From positions 152,171 through 216,170 of the forward strand of contig JAODTK010004121.1 in NCBI GenBank assembly GCA_026419785.1: DNA of 64,000 nucleotides, in the 5' to 3' direction. The translations under genes were made by a program, and so were the position numbers. Shown piece after piece: positions 45,196 to 57,700 of this stretch; position 1 is the stretch's first letter, and every line of letters begins with the position of its first letter. The DNA is from Sclerodactyla briareus. Lineage: Eukaryota; Echinodermata; Holothuroidea; Dendrochirotida; Sclerodactylidae. A model generated the notes under the pieces. It ran no database searches. It saw only the letters and a list, made by a program, of their open reading frames with translations, and was not told the origin of the DNA.

Positions 45196-47300
45196 CCTTA
45201 TTGTGATTAACTAGGTCAAATGCGTGGAACACACAATAACCACCCCCTATACATACCAGGCATATAGTGCACGACCTTGGTGGCTTTAGGGCTGATTTTA
45301 GACTGAGCCTTGCCTTGAGTTTGTTGTCTCACATGAATGAAATTCAGGAAGAGACTTATGCCCCTTTCAGACTGCCTTAACGTTGCACCACCGGCTGGAT
45401 TCACAGTTTTGAACCTTTACGGTGAACCTCCATGGAAAATCCGCGCGCGGCACTTTCATACGGCAACAGAAAAACACGAGGATTCGAAACCTGGATCCGG
45501 ATATAGGCTTGAGGCGATCCCGTAAGGGGCGCACTGTGTGGGGTATGCTCTAGAAATCTGAGCGCTTAATATAAACCCAGGGCCTTTGCATTCACCAGTT
45601 CGGAGATTATCCTTGTTTGGGAGAAATTATCCAGTTTCTGTTCGGGGAGAATCGGTATGTAATACAGATATGGAATATTCCTCTGGTCTGCGGACGGTTA
45701 GATACAAAACAGCCGCTCCAATTTAATGATACCCTGCGCTGTTTGAGTGATCTAACATTAGGTCGATTACTTACAGTAACATGTTTCCATAACATGAACG
45801 ATGCTACTGCAGTCCGATGTCACTCCTTATCAAACGCACAGTAACATCACAAACGAAACCGCTGTCGGACGACTTGTAACCAAATCTAATCCCAAAAAGA
45901 TATCAACGAAGTAGTCTATTCTCATATCAAAATATTATCGAAATTACATTGACAACTTCAATCCAAAACACACTCAAGCTTTCTTGTAGCTGGAACAGCA
46001 AGGATACCGAATATGCAATGGAAATGAAGACTCTGACTGGAATAATTTTTCAATGGGTGGAATAAATGTCTCCTATATATTTTCATATGGGAGACCGTTG
46101 CATTGGGGTATACCATATGGTAGACCAGGGAATTATTCAAATTTCTAAACAGGAGAAATCTTATTCGAGTATAATATCCCGGACTGTTAACGTGGTTGGT
46201 GTACTTGTGAACTACTGAATTAAAATGGCGGGGTTGATTTCACTGGGTTTAGATGTTTCTGGAGCACTGGACTAATACGAAATCCGAATATTGGCTGTTT
46301 GAGCAAGCAAACGAGCTGTGGACATCGGAGGGGAAAGAACTACGATAGAGCGGGCAAGGAAACACCGCCCACCGTACGCATCGCAGGATAATGTGTTTTT
46401 TTTTGCAGTTCGCCTTATCCCAGTACGGTGGTGAGTCCTAGCAGGCGGTCACGTTGATCGAACAGAAGGAGGAGAACGAAACTGCATGCAAGAGTAAAAT
46501 AGGAGTCCATGTTGGGTTTGCTACGAAAATTTTTCGTGACCATTCTTCGTATGTCAAAGGCTGACTTCATACGCTTAGCCTCGGAATTAAGGCTAAGGCT
46601 GGAGAGGCAAGTCACTACTTGATGTGCCCATTGACTACAGAGTTCGACTGGCTGTTGTACTGTGGGGCTTATAGCAACCCCAGGCGAACACAGAAGCACA
46701 TGCCACTGTTTTGCTCTTGTGATCTCTACAGTGTGCACTTTGACACGGCCGGTTGTGTGGAAATCGGTGGCAAGACACCCAAAATATAAGCGGGTTATAT
46801 TGAATCACTTGTACATGTACTCAATACGCCGTACCACATCCAGTGCACTGTTCAGCTAGTCAAAAGACAATGCCAGATATTCAGATGGACGATAGTACAA
46901 TTGAAAAGACGTAAAAAACTCGACACCTACGAAACGCTATGATTACGTGTGAATTCAAAATTTGGGGACCAGCCCAAAAACTCGCACGTGCGGACCGCCA
47001 AAACAAAAACATTAATCTGCATTTCACACGGTGTTCACCGCGACGACATTCCCACTGTTCTTTCAACGGTGAAGTCCCGAGGTGCCCTGGTCGTTACCCT
47101 GGGCGCTTCAGAGGTAAAAAAACGGAAAAGTTAATCGGTGTTTCACCCGTGTTTTCCACCGCTACTACCTTTCACCCTGGGTGAAGTCCCGGGTGTACCC
47201 GTTAAAATGTTCGGCAGTGTGAAAGGTGGTATTAGTGGTGCCTATGGCATGTTGTGTATGTGTGTATGTCCGCCTTCCCTCGTTAGCAGGATTTCTCACA
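45196..47300. other. No gene identified; expected location of upstream YBX exon(s) not resolved
   Basis: The first coding exon of the Y-box gene should lie upstream of 48,731, but I found no sequence here that I could assign to its variable N-terminal segment. 47,030-47,210 has a loose repeat of GGTGTTCACCG/CACCCTGGGTGAAGTCCCG words. The rest is featureless. Confidence 0.4.
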
Positions 47301-47309
47301 ATCCGTGGG

Positions 47310-47840
47310 GCCGATTATGATGAAATTTGTGTGTAGCACCGGTTGGGTGTACACGATCTTGAGTAGATTTTGAGCAGCAAAGTCAGTATTCAGTTGGGTA
47401 ATTAGCTTATTTTATGTAATTTATGTTAAAGCTCGTTAGAAGATTACGTAAGAACTGAATGTGCTACAGTGATGTTTGGCATGTAGGATCCGGATGGACT
47501 GGTAGATGAACGATGAGATTTCCACCTGGAAATGCTAAAATAAGTGTCTAATTGCATAATTTATGCCAAATTTTACAAGTTGTCGGATTTGAGCGAAAAT
47601 TGGTGGATGTGGTCTACAGGTTCCCGAGAAATTTAAAAGCGGAGTCCAGGGTCACTGGAGGTCATTAATGTTCTAATTTGCATATTTTAGCTTTTTTGAA
47701 AGTTCGTAGGATTTCCACAAAAAAATTGGTAGATGATGTTCCGCCTTTGACCCAATCATTTGAAGGTATAGCTGGGGTCAGTAGAAGTCATGTATGTGCT
47801 AATTTGCATAATATATTCCAATTGCCAGCTTGGTAAGATT
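47310..47840 (+). repeat. Family G: GCATAATTTATGC / TTGGTGGATG quasi-tandem repeat
   Basis: Degenerate units of about 125 bp: TAATTGCATAATTTATGCC, TTGTCGGATTTGAGCGAAAATTGGTGGATG, CGAGAAATTTAAAAGC, GTCACTGGAGGTCAT. Units start near 47,400, 47,545, 47,675 and 47,800. Related units occur at 48,630-48,715, 53,170-53,235, 56,070-56,370 and 58,060-58,380, mostly inside introns of the Y-box gene. Confidence 0.65.
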
Positions 47841-48629
47841 CGCCAAACTCAGTAGGTATGGTCCATTAACATTTTATGTATTTGAGGTGCTTTGATGTTC
47901 AGCGACTGTGAACTAACTTCATCTATAATAGGCTTCTGTTAGAATAAACGCTGAGGAATGATGGAACCATAGCTCCTGTGACAATTTTACTGCTGTTATA
48001 AGCTCATTTATGTGGCCCTAGTTTGAATAGATTTATTCCAAGTTTCCCACTTGTAAAGAATCTTTGAACAAACTGGGGACGGGACAAATGTGGAGGTTCC
48101 TAAAGATATTATGTGCGGACATCTTGACTGCTGCGTGGGGATAGTTTGTGGTGTGGGGGAGGTGGGGAAGGTGTGTGCCTAGAGGGGAGGGGAGGGTGGC
48201 ATGTCCTGGCTGCTTGGAAATAAAGGCAATGAAAGATATTGAAGGAAATAATTTTAGGCAAAAGAAGCCCAGACTCCTAAGGGGATTTAGAACCATTTCA
48301 AGTTGGATTTTGGGTCAAAGAAGGGTTGAATGAACGATAAAACTTTATTCAAATTGGGTATATTTATGGAGAGAAGGTTGCGGGGCTGAAGAAGAAAAAA
48401 AGCAATGAGCACTTCTGTAATAAACTGTCAACTTATTGGTCAGTGTATTTTAGGAATTATGTGTTATATGTGAGCATATGTATGTGTTTGACGTGACGAT
48501 GGTCTGCATGAACTAGTGGTTGTGTATAGTGTGGTTTAGTGAATAAGGAACACCGGAATTTGTTGTCCAACCAGGCCAGATACTTTCTGACGATCGCCTG
48601 TTTATCTGGATCAGGTCAATGGGTCATTC

Positions 48630-48715
48630 AAATGCATAATTTATGCATAATTTGAAGTTTGCCGGATTTACGTGACACTTGGTAAATTCCCTGATTTGCA
48701 TAATCTGCTATAAAT
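48630..48715 (+). repeat. Family G unit immediately 5' of YBX exon 2
   Basis: CAAATGCATAATTTATGCATAATTTG, TGCCGGATTTACGTGACACTTGGTAAAT and TTGCATAATCTGC. It ends about 15 bp before the splice acceptor at 48,730. Confidence 0.65.
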
Positions 48716-48730
48716 GTCTTTAACTTACAG

Positions 48731-48795
48731 CCGTGAAAAGTGTACGGCCTGGTGAAGTGGTTCAACGTGAAGAACGGATATGGCTTCAGCTGCAG
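48731..48795 (+). CDS. YBX exon 2: CSD strands 1-2 with RNP1
   Basis: Acceptor TTTAACTTACAG ends at 48,730. The exon reads x-V-K-V-Y-G-L-V-K-W-F-N-V-K-N-G-Y-G-F if one A of the AAAA at 48,736-48,739 is ignored; as read, a TGA precedes the lysine. K-N-G-Y-G-F is RNP1 of the cold-shock domain, with aromatic residues that stack on nucleic acid. The exon end is placed at TGCAG|GAAGTT, which looks like a GTAAGT donor lacking its T. Length 65 nt versus 64 in vertebrate YBX1. Confidence 0.85.
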
Positions 48796-51700
48796 GAAGT
48801 TGTCTGCAGCACTAGTCTTGTTCAGACTTGTATCGCCAATTGTCATACCCAAAACGCTGGCCGTTTAGCATTTAAATGTTTACATGAATGGTCGGCCGTT
48901 TAAACAGACCAATTTCTTAAAAAACATTCAGCATGTGTGTTGTAAATTTGCCGAAGAATCAGTTAAACTTTATGGCCCATCGCAATCGATCAAATTGCCA
49001 GATGAACTTTATCTGGATATACGTAGGCACACGATTGTTTTTTTTTTTCTCTTTTTTTTTTTTTTTTGTTTTATGGCAGATGAACTACTAGTATTAGTAA
49101 TAATCACAGATCATCGGACGCTTGCACCCGACCAAAACCAAAGGATGCAATGACTGATTAGTTTCATCGAACTCTAACAATTTCTGGGAGATCAATAACA
49201 AATAGGACTTACCCTACAATGGCTGGAAAACAAGGATAGTAAAAAATTAATAAAGCCATGACAGTGCTCGCATGTATGTTCATTGACAAATGCACGTTAT
49301 TCCTGAAACGTGGTTTTTGTTTATTTGTTTGTTCATTGCGGACAAAACAGTCAAAAGCGTCAGTCCTGTTCGTTTTCTTAGGTGGTGGTTTAATAATGAT
49401 CACTTTGGAAACACCAGCTGAGTCGGACATGGGCCCGCAAACATAGCTGTAATAATGTTGTGGGCAGTTGGTGGCATGCAGGTACACAATGCAAGGTTTA
49501 TGCAAATGTACGTTTTGTAGTGGCTAGTATTTAAGATGTAGCAGTGCACACTGCCGAGGGTTGCAGCTGTTTGCGATATTTCAGGCAGTGTGTGCTCTAT
49601 TCTTTTCCACCCATGGGTCCACAGTTTCATTGACGATGCGTTTTGCAAAGATAATCGTGAGGTTTTTCAAACCTCGCAAGGATGTTTGAACAGAGAGTGC
49701 AAGGCATAGTTTATCTAACCACATGCCATGGGCGCACATCCCCAAAAATGTCACAATGGTTTGGATTTCCAAACTGAGTTTGTACTGCTGTTCTATACAT
49801 CACAGCTGCGTGTACCGTAAAACCTATTGAATTAAGAATGATTAAACTGCATGCAAAAGCTGTATGTTGCTAGCTCTCTCGCCCATGTGTGAACTACTGT
49901 TAAAGATAAGATCTGCACAAGTTTGGAAACAGCACAAGACCAAGGCAGCCAATCCATTGACTAGTACTTTTTACCCCACACAGTTAACGTCAAAAGGAAG
50001 TTCCCATGACAATGTGAATTTATTAACGATTGTCGATTTCCAAGGTCAAATTCATTCACGATTGTCGATCCGCGATAAAATGATACGGCATTAAATTCGT
50101 AGACCTACAATTCTATGAATGAATGAACGTGTATAAGTAGGTAATTGGTGGATGGAACAATTATACATGAAGGTTTAGCAATGAATCAGAGGCATTTATG
50201 GCTAATATTAGACTGTGCCTTGCTTACTGCAATACCGACGGTTTCAGTTGTTGCTAAAATTCATCACAGTTACGTTGGGGTATCTGTAATTGTAATAGCT
50301 GACCTGTTTGTGCGAGCAGGCATACCACTGGAAGGATATCTTCAGTTGTACAAGTATTTGCCTGCCATACCAGCATGGGACCGTGATCGCACTTGATGTG
50401 CTGAGTGCCTGCAATCATGTTGTCATTGCATTGTTTATGCCTTGACGCTTGCCACTTTTGCACTGCAGTAGCACATGTGGGAGCTTTTCGGGAACCAAAA
50501 GAAATGAAAACGATGTTTTGAATTTTAACAGGAATTAATGGATGTAGAAAATTACAGAAGAATGATAGCAGTGTCTTCTGAAGTCCATGAAGACCCATGG
50601 CCTACTATATAAAAGGATACACCCGATACCATCTATGAAGCAAGTTTTAACAATCCCTTGGCATTCTTCCACATCCATCTTGTAATGAAGCTTAATAAGC
50701 CTCATATAATCAATCCCCTATGTTTTATAACTATGAATTATAAGCATTGAATTTTGCTATGCGCATGAGACGCTGGGTCCACTGTATCAGATTATCATTC
50801 AAATGTTACTTGGGTTTTGTTGTTGTAACATAATGTGATTCTCTCTATTCTTACAGGGATGATACTCAGGAGGACGTATTGTCCATCAGTGAGTACAAGC
50901 CGAGGATTGGAAACATATATGCCTGTTTTGTTGCCTGGAGGTTTGCCTGTTGTGTTCTGCGCCGTTTTCTGTTGCAGAGTTGTCTCAGTAACCACAGGAC
51001 CGATATTAAGGGAATCGTACTGGTATTGATGGGATAAAGTGATATTGTGATCATATTTGGGGTTCAAGTCGTTATAAATCATTGGGGGTAATTAGCCCAT
51101 ACCCATATGTAATTATCATTTTAAGTTCATATAGCAAGAGTGCGGCAATAATTTCAGGGGAGGAGTGGGAGAGAGTGCACGGTTGCAGATGTTTGCAGCG
51201 TTATGGTTCCTCTGCCTCAGGTCCTACCAAAACATACCAAGCAGAGAATTTGGTCACTGTGGTACAGTCTTTACAGAAGAAGGAAGAAAGTCCAAGAAGA
51301 GGGGCACTATTATGTGTTGCAGTGCTCGACAATCTCACCTGACAGCAGGTCGTCGGCTTCTAACTAGTAACTTCCACTAGCCCGAACGAAAATTTGATAG
51401 CACGATAAAATGTATTAGGCCGATCCCACTGCTCGGTTTCTTCATGTCGAAACTTTCAAACCACGTATGCTGGAGGAGCGAGTTACGTGACAAGTCGCGC
51501 GAATAGCTGCGAACAAGGCCGTAAGTAGGTCAAAGATATCAGTCATATCGTAATCAGTGTTAATGCTCGGTTTCAAAATGTGGGAGAATTGCCCCCCCAC
51601 AATTTTTCCAAAGGGGGAGTATGAAATCGGGGGGGGTGGTTATCAGAAAAAAGTATCAGCAGTTCTTGGTTAACCATGCGCATACCGCCGAAATTTGCAC

Positions 51701-54700
51701 GTTGCCAGTTTTCAACAATAGGATGTGTTGCTAAGGGGTTACAGCCCCGCTCTTGGCCCAAGTTTGTCTCCCAGGCTCCTCTCTCACACTGGAACGCATG
51801 CGAAAACTATTGCTACACAAGTTAAACTGTATATAGGCAAGGGGTACTGGGGATAATCACCCATGCCATACCATTCGTGCTTTCATCCATAGTACATGAC
51901 TGTCCCCGGAAAGGGCCATCCTTCAACGGCAACTTCTTCTGGCCCATAGTGAATGTTTTCCCAGGCAAAATGGATTTTGTGTGAAGAAATAAGCGGAAAC
52001 ACAAAAATGATAATTTTCAAAAAAAAAAAAAACATCCACAAGCGGTAGGTAGCCAGCAGTACACCTAAGTTGCTGAACTTGCCATGATTTGTACAGTGAC
52101 CACACTTAGCCTAGATCAGGAAAGTGGTTATCTGAAAACACATGGCAAATAAATGATTCAATCTTGTGTGGAAAGTGTTTGTAATTCAACCCATCTACAG
52201 CCTTTTCCATTATTTGATGATTTAAATGTTTTCAGATTGCAAATTTTAACGTTATATTACAGTGAATTTGGTCCATTCCACATGGTTAACTTAGAATGGT
52301 ACATAAACCAGTTCTACAAAATCATGTCAATCGAAGGTATCGATTTGTGTAGGGTGAGTGAAAAAATAGTGTTTGCTCTCATGTTCTGCAGTGGTACGAT
52401 GTCTGACACACAGGATGCATACATTGTGCCTTGAAGTACCGAGATCGTGATTGGTTGAAAAGAATTGACAAAATTTACTATTCCTGTTATGGAAAACCAG
52501 TAGCGAGTCATTCCACGTATAAATTATGTTGTGCGCCGGGGGATTTTGAGTTTGAGTGCGCAAACGTGCGATCCATCACTATTTTAGCCAGTGAACACTG
52601 ATCGTAAGGCACACAGTTCACTCGGTGAGTCTGTGTACACGTGGGGGCCGGGCGTTTATTATAAATGTTTTTGTTATGGACTAAGATCGTTGATCGGCCT
52701 ACATTTCTGACGGTCAAGTGGTCAGTGTCATGGCGAATGTTGGAGTCTTCGCAGAAGCTCATTTTCTGTGGAAATATTTAGTTTGCAAATACGCTAGTTC
52801 GTCAGTTTGTGGCCGCTTATTTTATGAAAAGTCCATTGAAGGAGTTCAGGATCCGTCGTAGTTTATTTTGTATTTTTAGTGTGTCCTGCACCCTAGACCT
52901 TCAACTGGAATTTTCTCACTAGCCCGAGGGCAAGCTGCAGCAAAGTTTTCTAGTAGCCCGAACTGAAACTTCAAAAGTAGCCCGGGCTATCGGGCTTAGT
53001 GAATTTCGAGCATGATGTGTTGCAAGGGAGACTGAGACAGAATTAACCATCAGTGTATAAACCAGCATACCATCTAGTGAAAAATTCAAGTACTTTGGAT
53101 GGCGCTATTGAGAGCCAACGGTTACACAGGACAGTGGACATAGCAATATTCAGCATGATTCAAGTAGGTACGATTTGCATATATGCAAAAATTGTAAGGT
53201 TGTCAGATTTTCACCCACAACTTGATGGATAGATTTGCTCTCGTCTTTTGAGAAAAAAAATCAACATAATTTGTGCTGTTCATCGAATTATGTCTAATTG
53301 CAATAAAACGATGAAATAGAATTTCATGGTGAACTTGAGTTCCTAGTAGGATATATTTCGTTATTGTAAAACAGTGAGACTGGAGCAACTCATAGTACCT
53401 TTATTTGCTTCGGACCTTTTCAGATTCAGGATTCTGAAACAAACCGAAACTGGGGGACGAGAAGCATGTTACTATTGACCAGTGTTTGTAGCTAGAGAAA
53501 TCTGAGTGGCCGGGGCATTCTGCACTGAATTCTGTAAAGATTAGTCATGGATACTGTAGCGTCGGGTACGGAGTAGCGCGGTCATGGCCGGGGCCCAGGC
53601 CAACAGAGGGTCAATTGATATTTTGTGGACATACATAGTAATGGGCCTTCACATCATGGGACCCCCTATATTTTTGCATTAGACAGTATATCCATGACTA
53701 AAAAAAAAAACCCAAAAAAACCACAAAAAAACAATTTTTTTATTTTTTGTGCAGGGCGGGCATGGCTCCGATATGCGTGAGTGGCCGGGGCGCACTACCT
53801 GGTGCCGGTACCCCCGCCCGGCGCCGCTGGCGTAGCTACCTCCATGCTATTGACCCCTGCTTTCTCAGGGGAATAAACTCTGGCCTCGGAAGGTAATCAG
53901 ATGGCCCCCGTTAACCACTGTGCAGGGACCCTCGCATCACACTCCAGCAAGCATCACTTGATGTGGCAATTTTCGATAGCCAAGTGCTGGGGCGAGGTCC
54001 ACTGAATGAGGACAGTTGTTGTGAACTTTGTGAAGAATATCTATGATATCGTGGTCGTGTGAGACGTGGGTCAACACCTCAGCAGTGAAACCTCCGCCTT
54101 CTCAGGAAAACGCAGGGCTCAGAGGGTAACAGAAACATTGATGATCACAAAAAACAGGCATGACTAGCATTTCAAGATGTGTATTAATTGTTTTTGGTAT
54201 GTTGAGGCCGTGTGGCTTTTGATCCAATGTATGCTAATCAAGCTATCAGTGAAGGATCCGATCCATTGGAATGGACAGTATGTCAGCAGCAGAGTGAGGG
54301 GGAGGGAAGGGAGTTTTAAGTGTAGCACTGTAGTCATGTGAGATTAGTCTTGTTGAAAGTGACGTATGGATGGAATTTTTGCTCAGGTGGTTCCCACACA
54401 TGTTGGTAATAAAAAGTTATACTTTGATACAGTGCTTGGAATATTGCTCTCTGTCTTTTGCAGGACGGCAATCGCCAAAGGGGGGAACAAACCAGAATCT
54501 GAGGCGCACGTCAGGCGAGGGGGAGGGGGGGGGGGGGAGACTGCGAGACTGTCGAGTTTGATGTTGTTTCAGGGCGACAAGGTGAAGTCAGGCATGGCAG
54601 AGTAAATAGTCTGTTGACACAGTGTATTACAGTGGCGTGTGTTGACGGCAATCAACGAAGTATCTGCATTCTGGAAAATCTTGGTCGGGTAATTACAGTT

Positions 54701-57700
54701 GCCTTCTCAATCGGCACTTAAGAGATTGAATCGGAAGGGTGGGTAACGAGCATGCTGACTGCCTACATGTTAATTCGGAGCGAAGAAAATAGCATGGGTG
54801 GATGTTATCAGTGATGCTTGCAAGCGAAACTTGAGCGAGTCAACGGGACCAGGTTTTCCATAAGGAGGCTGTTCCTGCAGTTTTGATGGGCATAGGTTCT
54901 TCTGGATCTTCACTTCATGGTTTGGAGGTAATGCAATGAACCTTTCTGGGGTTGCTGGAGTTTGTTACGGGAGGTTTGCAGGTCACATTGTTGAACTTGA
55001 ATTCAGCTCTCAGGTTCAGAGAAAGTGGGGGGGGGGTTCTGGAGTCTCTGCCTGTCGTGGAGAAGGCAAGCGGAAATCGGGTCCTCCAGTTCAGACAAGA
55101 GCGGGGATGTGAAATTTGACTCCTCTCAGTCTAATACCGTTCACTATTAGCATGTAAGGGACGAACCTCTGCGTAGCTGATTCTCAAGCCAGCCTGTGAG
55201 ACATTCGATTGAGTGATCAACGATGTGTCATGAACAACAGATCGGGATATTAGGGACTTTAGGCAAATGAGACTGTCATTCAGTATTCATCAGAGGATCA
55301 TAGATCAAAAGTGGTCTACTAGAACTCTGCCCAGCCTCAAGTCCTCAGGAATCACAGATTGAAAGTAAAGTAAGTACTTCTGTGGATGTGGAGCGTCAAT
55401 ATTTAGTCCATGCTGACTCCAGCAATAATTTGCAAGGAATTTCAGCAGCAATAATGATCTGAACGAAAACCATGAAAATTTATTAATGTGAAGAATATTA
55501 CAGGCAGGGCCTCACGTTCCTCAGCAAACATGAAGGTGGGCTTGTATGGGGGATAATATTCTGACGTTGTCCCACCCTTTTCCACCAGGGCACGGAAAAG
55601 CGAATAATGTGCACAGGCCATGATGGCAGCCCCGGGGCAGGGGAGCAAGTATGCCCCTGACCGTTGACGCCGTAGACGCCGCTTCATGTACCGCCGCAGG
55701 GCAGACGCCAGTTGCCGAGAAAGAAGGATGGAGGGTGGATAGCGTTAATAATTAGGGGTAGACACTGAAACATCGGAAAGCTGAGAATGCTCATTTTTTG
55801 ATACCTTCGCTTCTGATTGATTTAATTGCTACGGGTTCAGGGAGCACATTTTAGGCCCATTCGAGGAATCAGTCATGTGATTAATTGATGAGCACTTGTG
55901 ATACTCGGTGCTTCAGATGCTATCGAGGACAAGGGGGCATACCCAATCCATCCGGCTCGCTGGACCCCCATTATATGAACCCCCAGATGGGCATGGATGG
56001 ACACTAGCACCGTCCCACTCTTAGTAGGGTACCAGCCTACAGAGATTTAAGGTAGATGCAACTAGTTTTTAGTTGCAGCATGAAAATATGCTAATTAACG
56101 GGATTTGGATTGGCATAAGTATGCACCAGATTCTGTCCGGTTTCCTGGAACTAGCTTTAGTCCGGAGAAATTTTAACATCTAGGTCCCACTTGGTTTTGT
56201 TATCCGTGTTCTTATTTGACTTATTCATTTTTCCCAGTTTACATGAAGCTTCTTTCCTATAGTCCACCTTGGGGTCTCCAGTAGTAGAGAATAAGTCACT
56301 GGAGGTCAAAATAATGGGTCAGAAAAGTGACATGGTCCAAATTCAGTCACATTGAATTTGAACTTCTGGTTGATTTGCCAATTTTCATATGGAAGCCTGA
56401 GGGCTGGTAGACTATAGGCCGGCTCTATGATGCTGTTAGATTTATGCTGGGTATATATGCTAGACTAGCATTTTTTTGCTCTGTCCACCTTCAAGCCAAA
56501 ATTGGGATGGTTTCGTAACAGGGGCTGTATACTTTAACAGAAAAAGTTATTGATTGTGGAAAACAGGTGAGAATAAGGGTTTGAGAACACACGGAACAAT
56601 GTTAAGGGTTCAAACAAACAGGGATCCTAAGCTCACCATCTTAGTCTCCAATTTGGCATCCGATAGACATAGGTGGAGATTACCAAAAGCACTACTTGCC
56701 TGATGTGGGATTGAGGCATTGAAAAAAGCGTGCCAGTGAAATGAGCGCGATTAGAACACCCTACTAGTATGTGATTGGCTGCGGATTCTACGGACGCCAA
56801 TCCCACCGGTGAGAAGAGTGTATGATTTTTTTCTGGTGTGTAGGCACAGAACTTTGTGTTGCTCGTATTTCACAACTGTCATGGGCATATTTTGCAGATT
56901 GCCCCTTTATGATTCAGGATTGGCATATAATATTGAAAAAAGGTTTCATACAATCAATAAGTTTGCACACACCTTATATTTCAAAACAATGCAGGGAGGA
57001 TACACAACATAATAATTCACTCATTGTCAAGGATCACATCTTGTTCTCTGAGTCAATAACCAATGTAGGCAGAGATTTTTGTCCTATTAGGCCTTCTTCC
57101 CCAGAGATGCTATGAGGTTGCATCGCAGCCAAATCCCTTGTTTATTACCAGGGTGTTAGAGCCCTTTTAGCGTTAGCCTTTGGTTGACCACTTCCCGATG
57201 TGGAATGAAACACTGTTTTTGTCTCTCTTCTAGTGGTTCCTGTGGCGAATGGTTGATGTGGGCACGGACGGCGGTGACAAAACAGGGGGGAAGGAGGACG
57301 CAGCCAGAAGGAGAAGGGGGGATGGGGATACCGTCGTAGGCTAGAATACCGCCCTCGTTAGACCGAGAAGAAATGATGGCTGACGGAGAGGTTTTTCCTC
57401 CTGAGTGATAATATTAATAATAAAAAAATTTTAGAAAGGATGCACCCAGAAACATTCTGGGAATCTTCAAAACGAGTGCTCCTAACGAAAGGCAGTTTTG
57501 GGGAGTGTCCACTGTAATATGACTAGTGCCCCAGGCAGGACCTCAAATACAGCACATAGACATCAGTCAACTAGTAAGGTTGTGAAAGACTTGGATGATG
57601 ATAAAAAATATTGATGATAATAATGGTAACCATGACAGAATTTGTTCTCTGCTCTCATATATCGGTTTACACTGGCCATTCGGGGGGTAACTGCTGGTAC

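Noticed and set aside
46205-46260. ATGGCGGGGTTG as the first exon of the Y-box gene
   Set aside because: The frame closes after about 16 codons and has no resemblance to the segment that precedes the cold-shock domain, and no donor fits.
51580-51650. C-run/G-run inverted segment as a family C copy
   Set aside because: It has CCCCCCCAC..GGGGGGGTGG symmetry but lacks the AATATTTCGGTT and CATGGGCG blocks.
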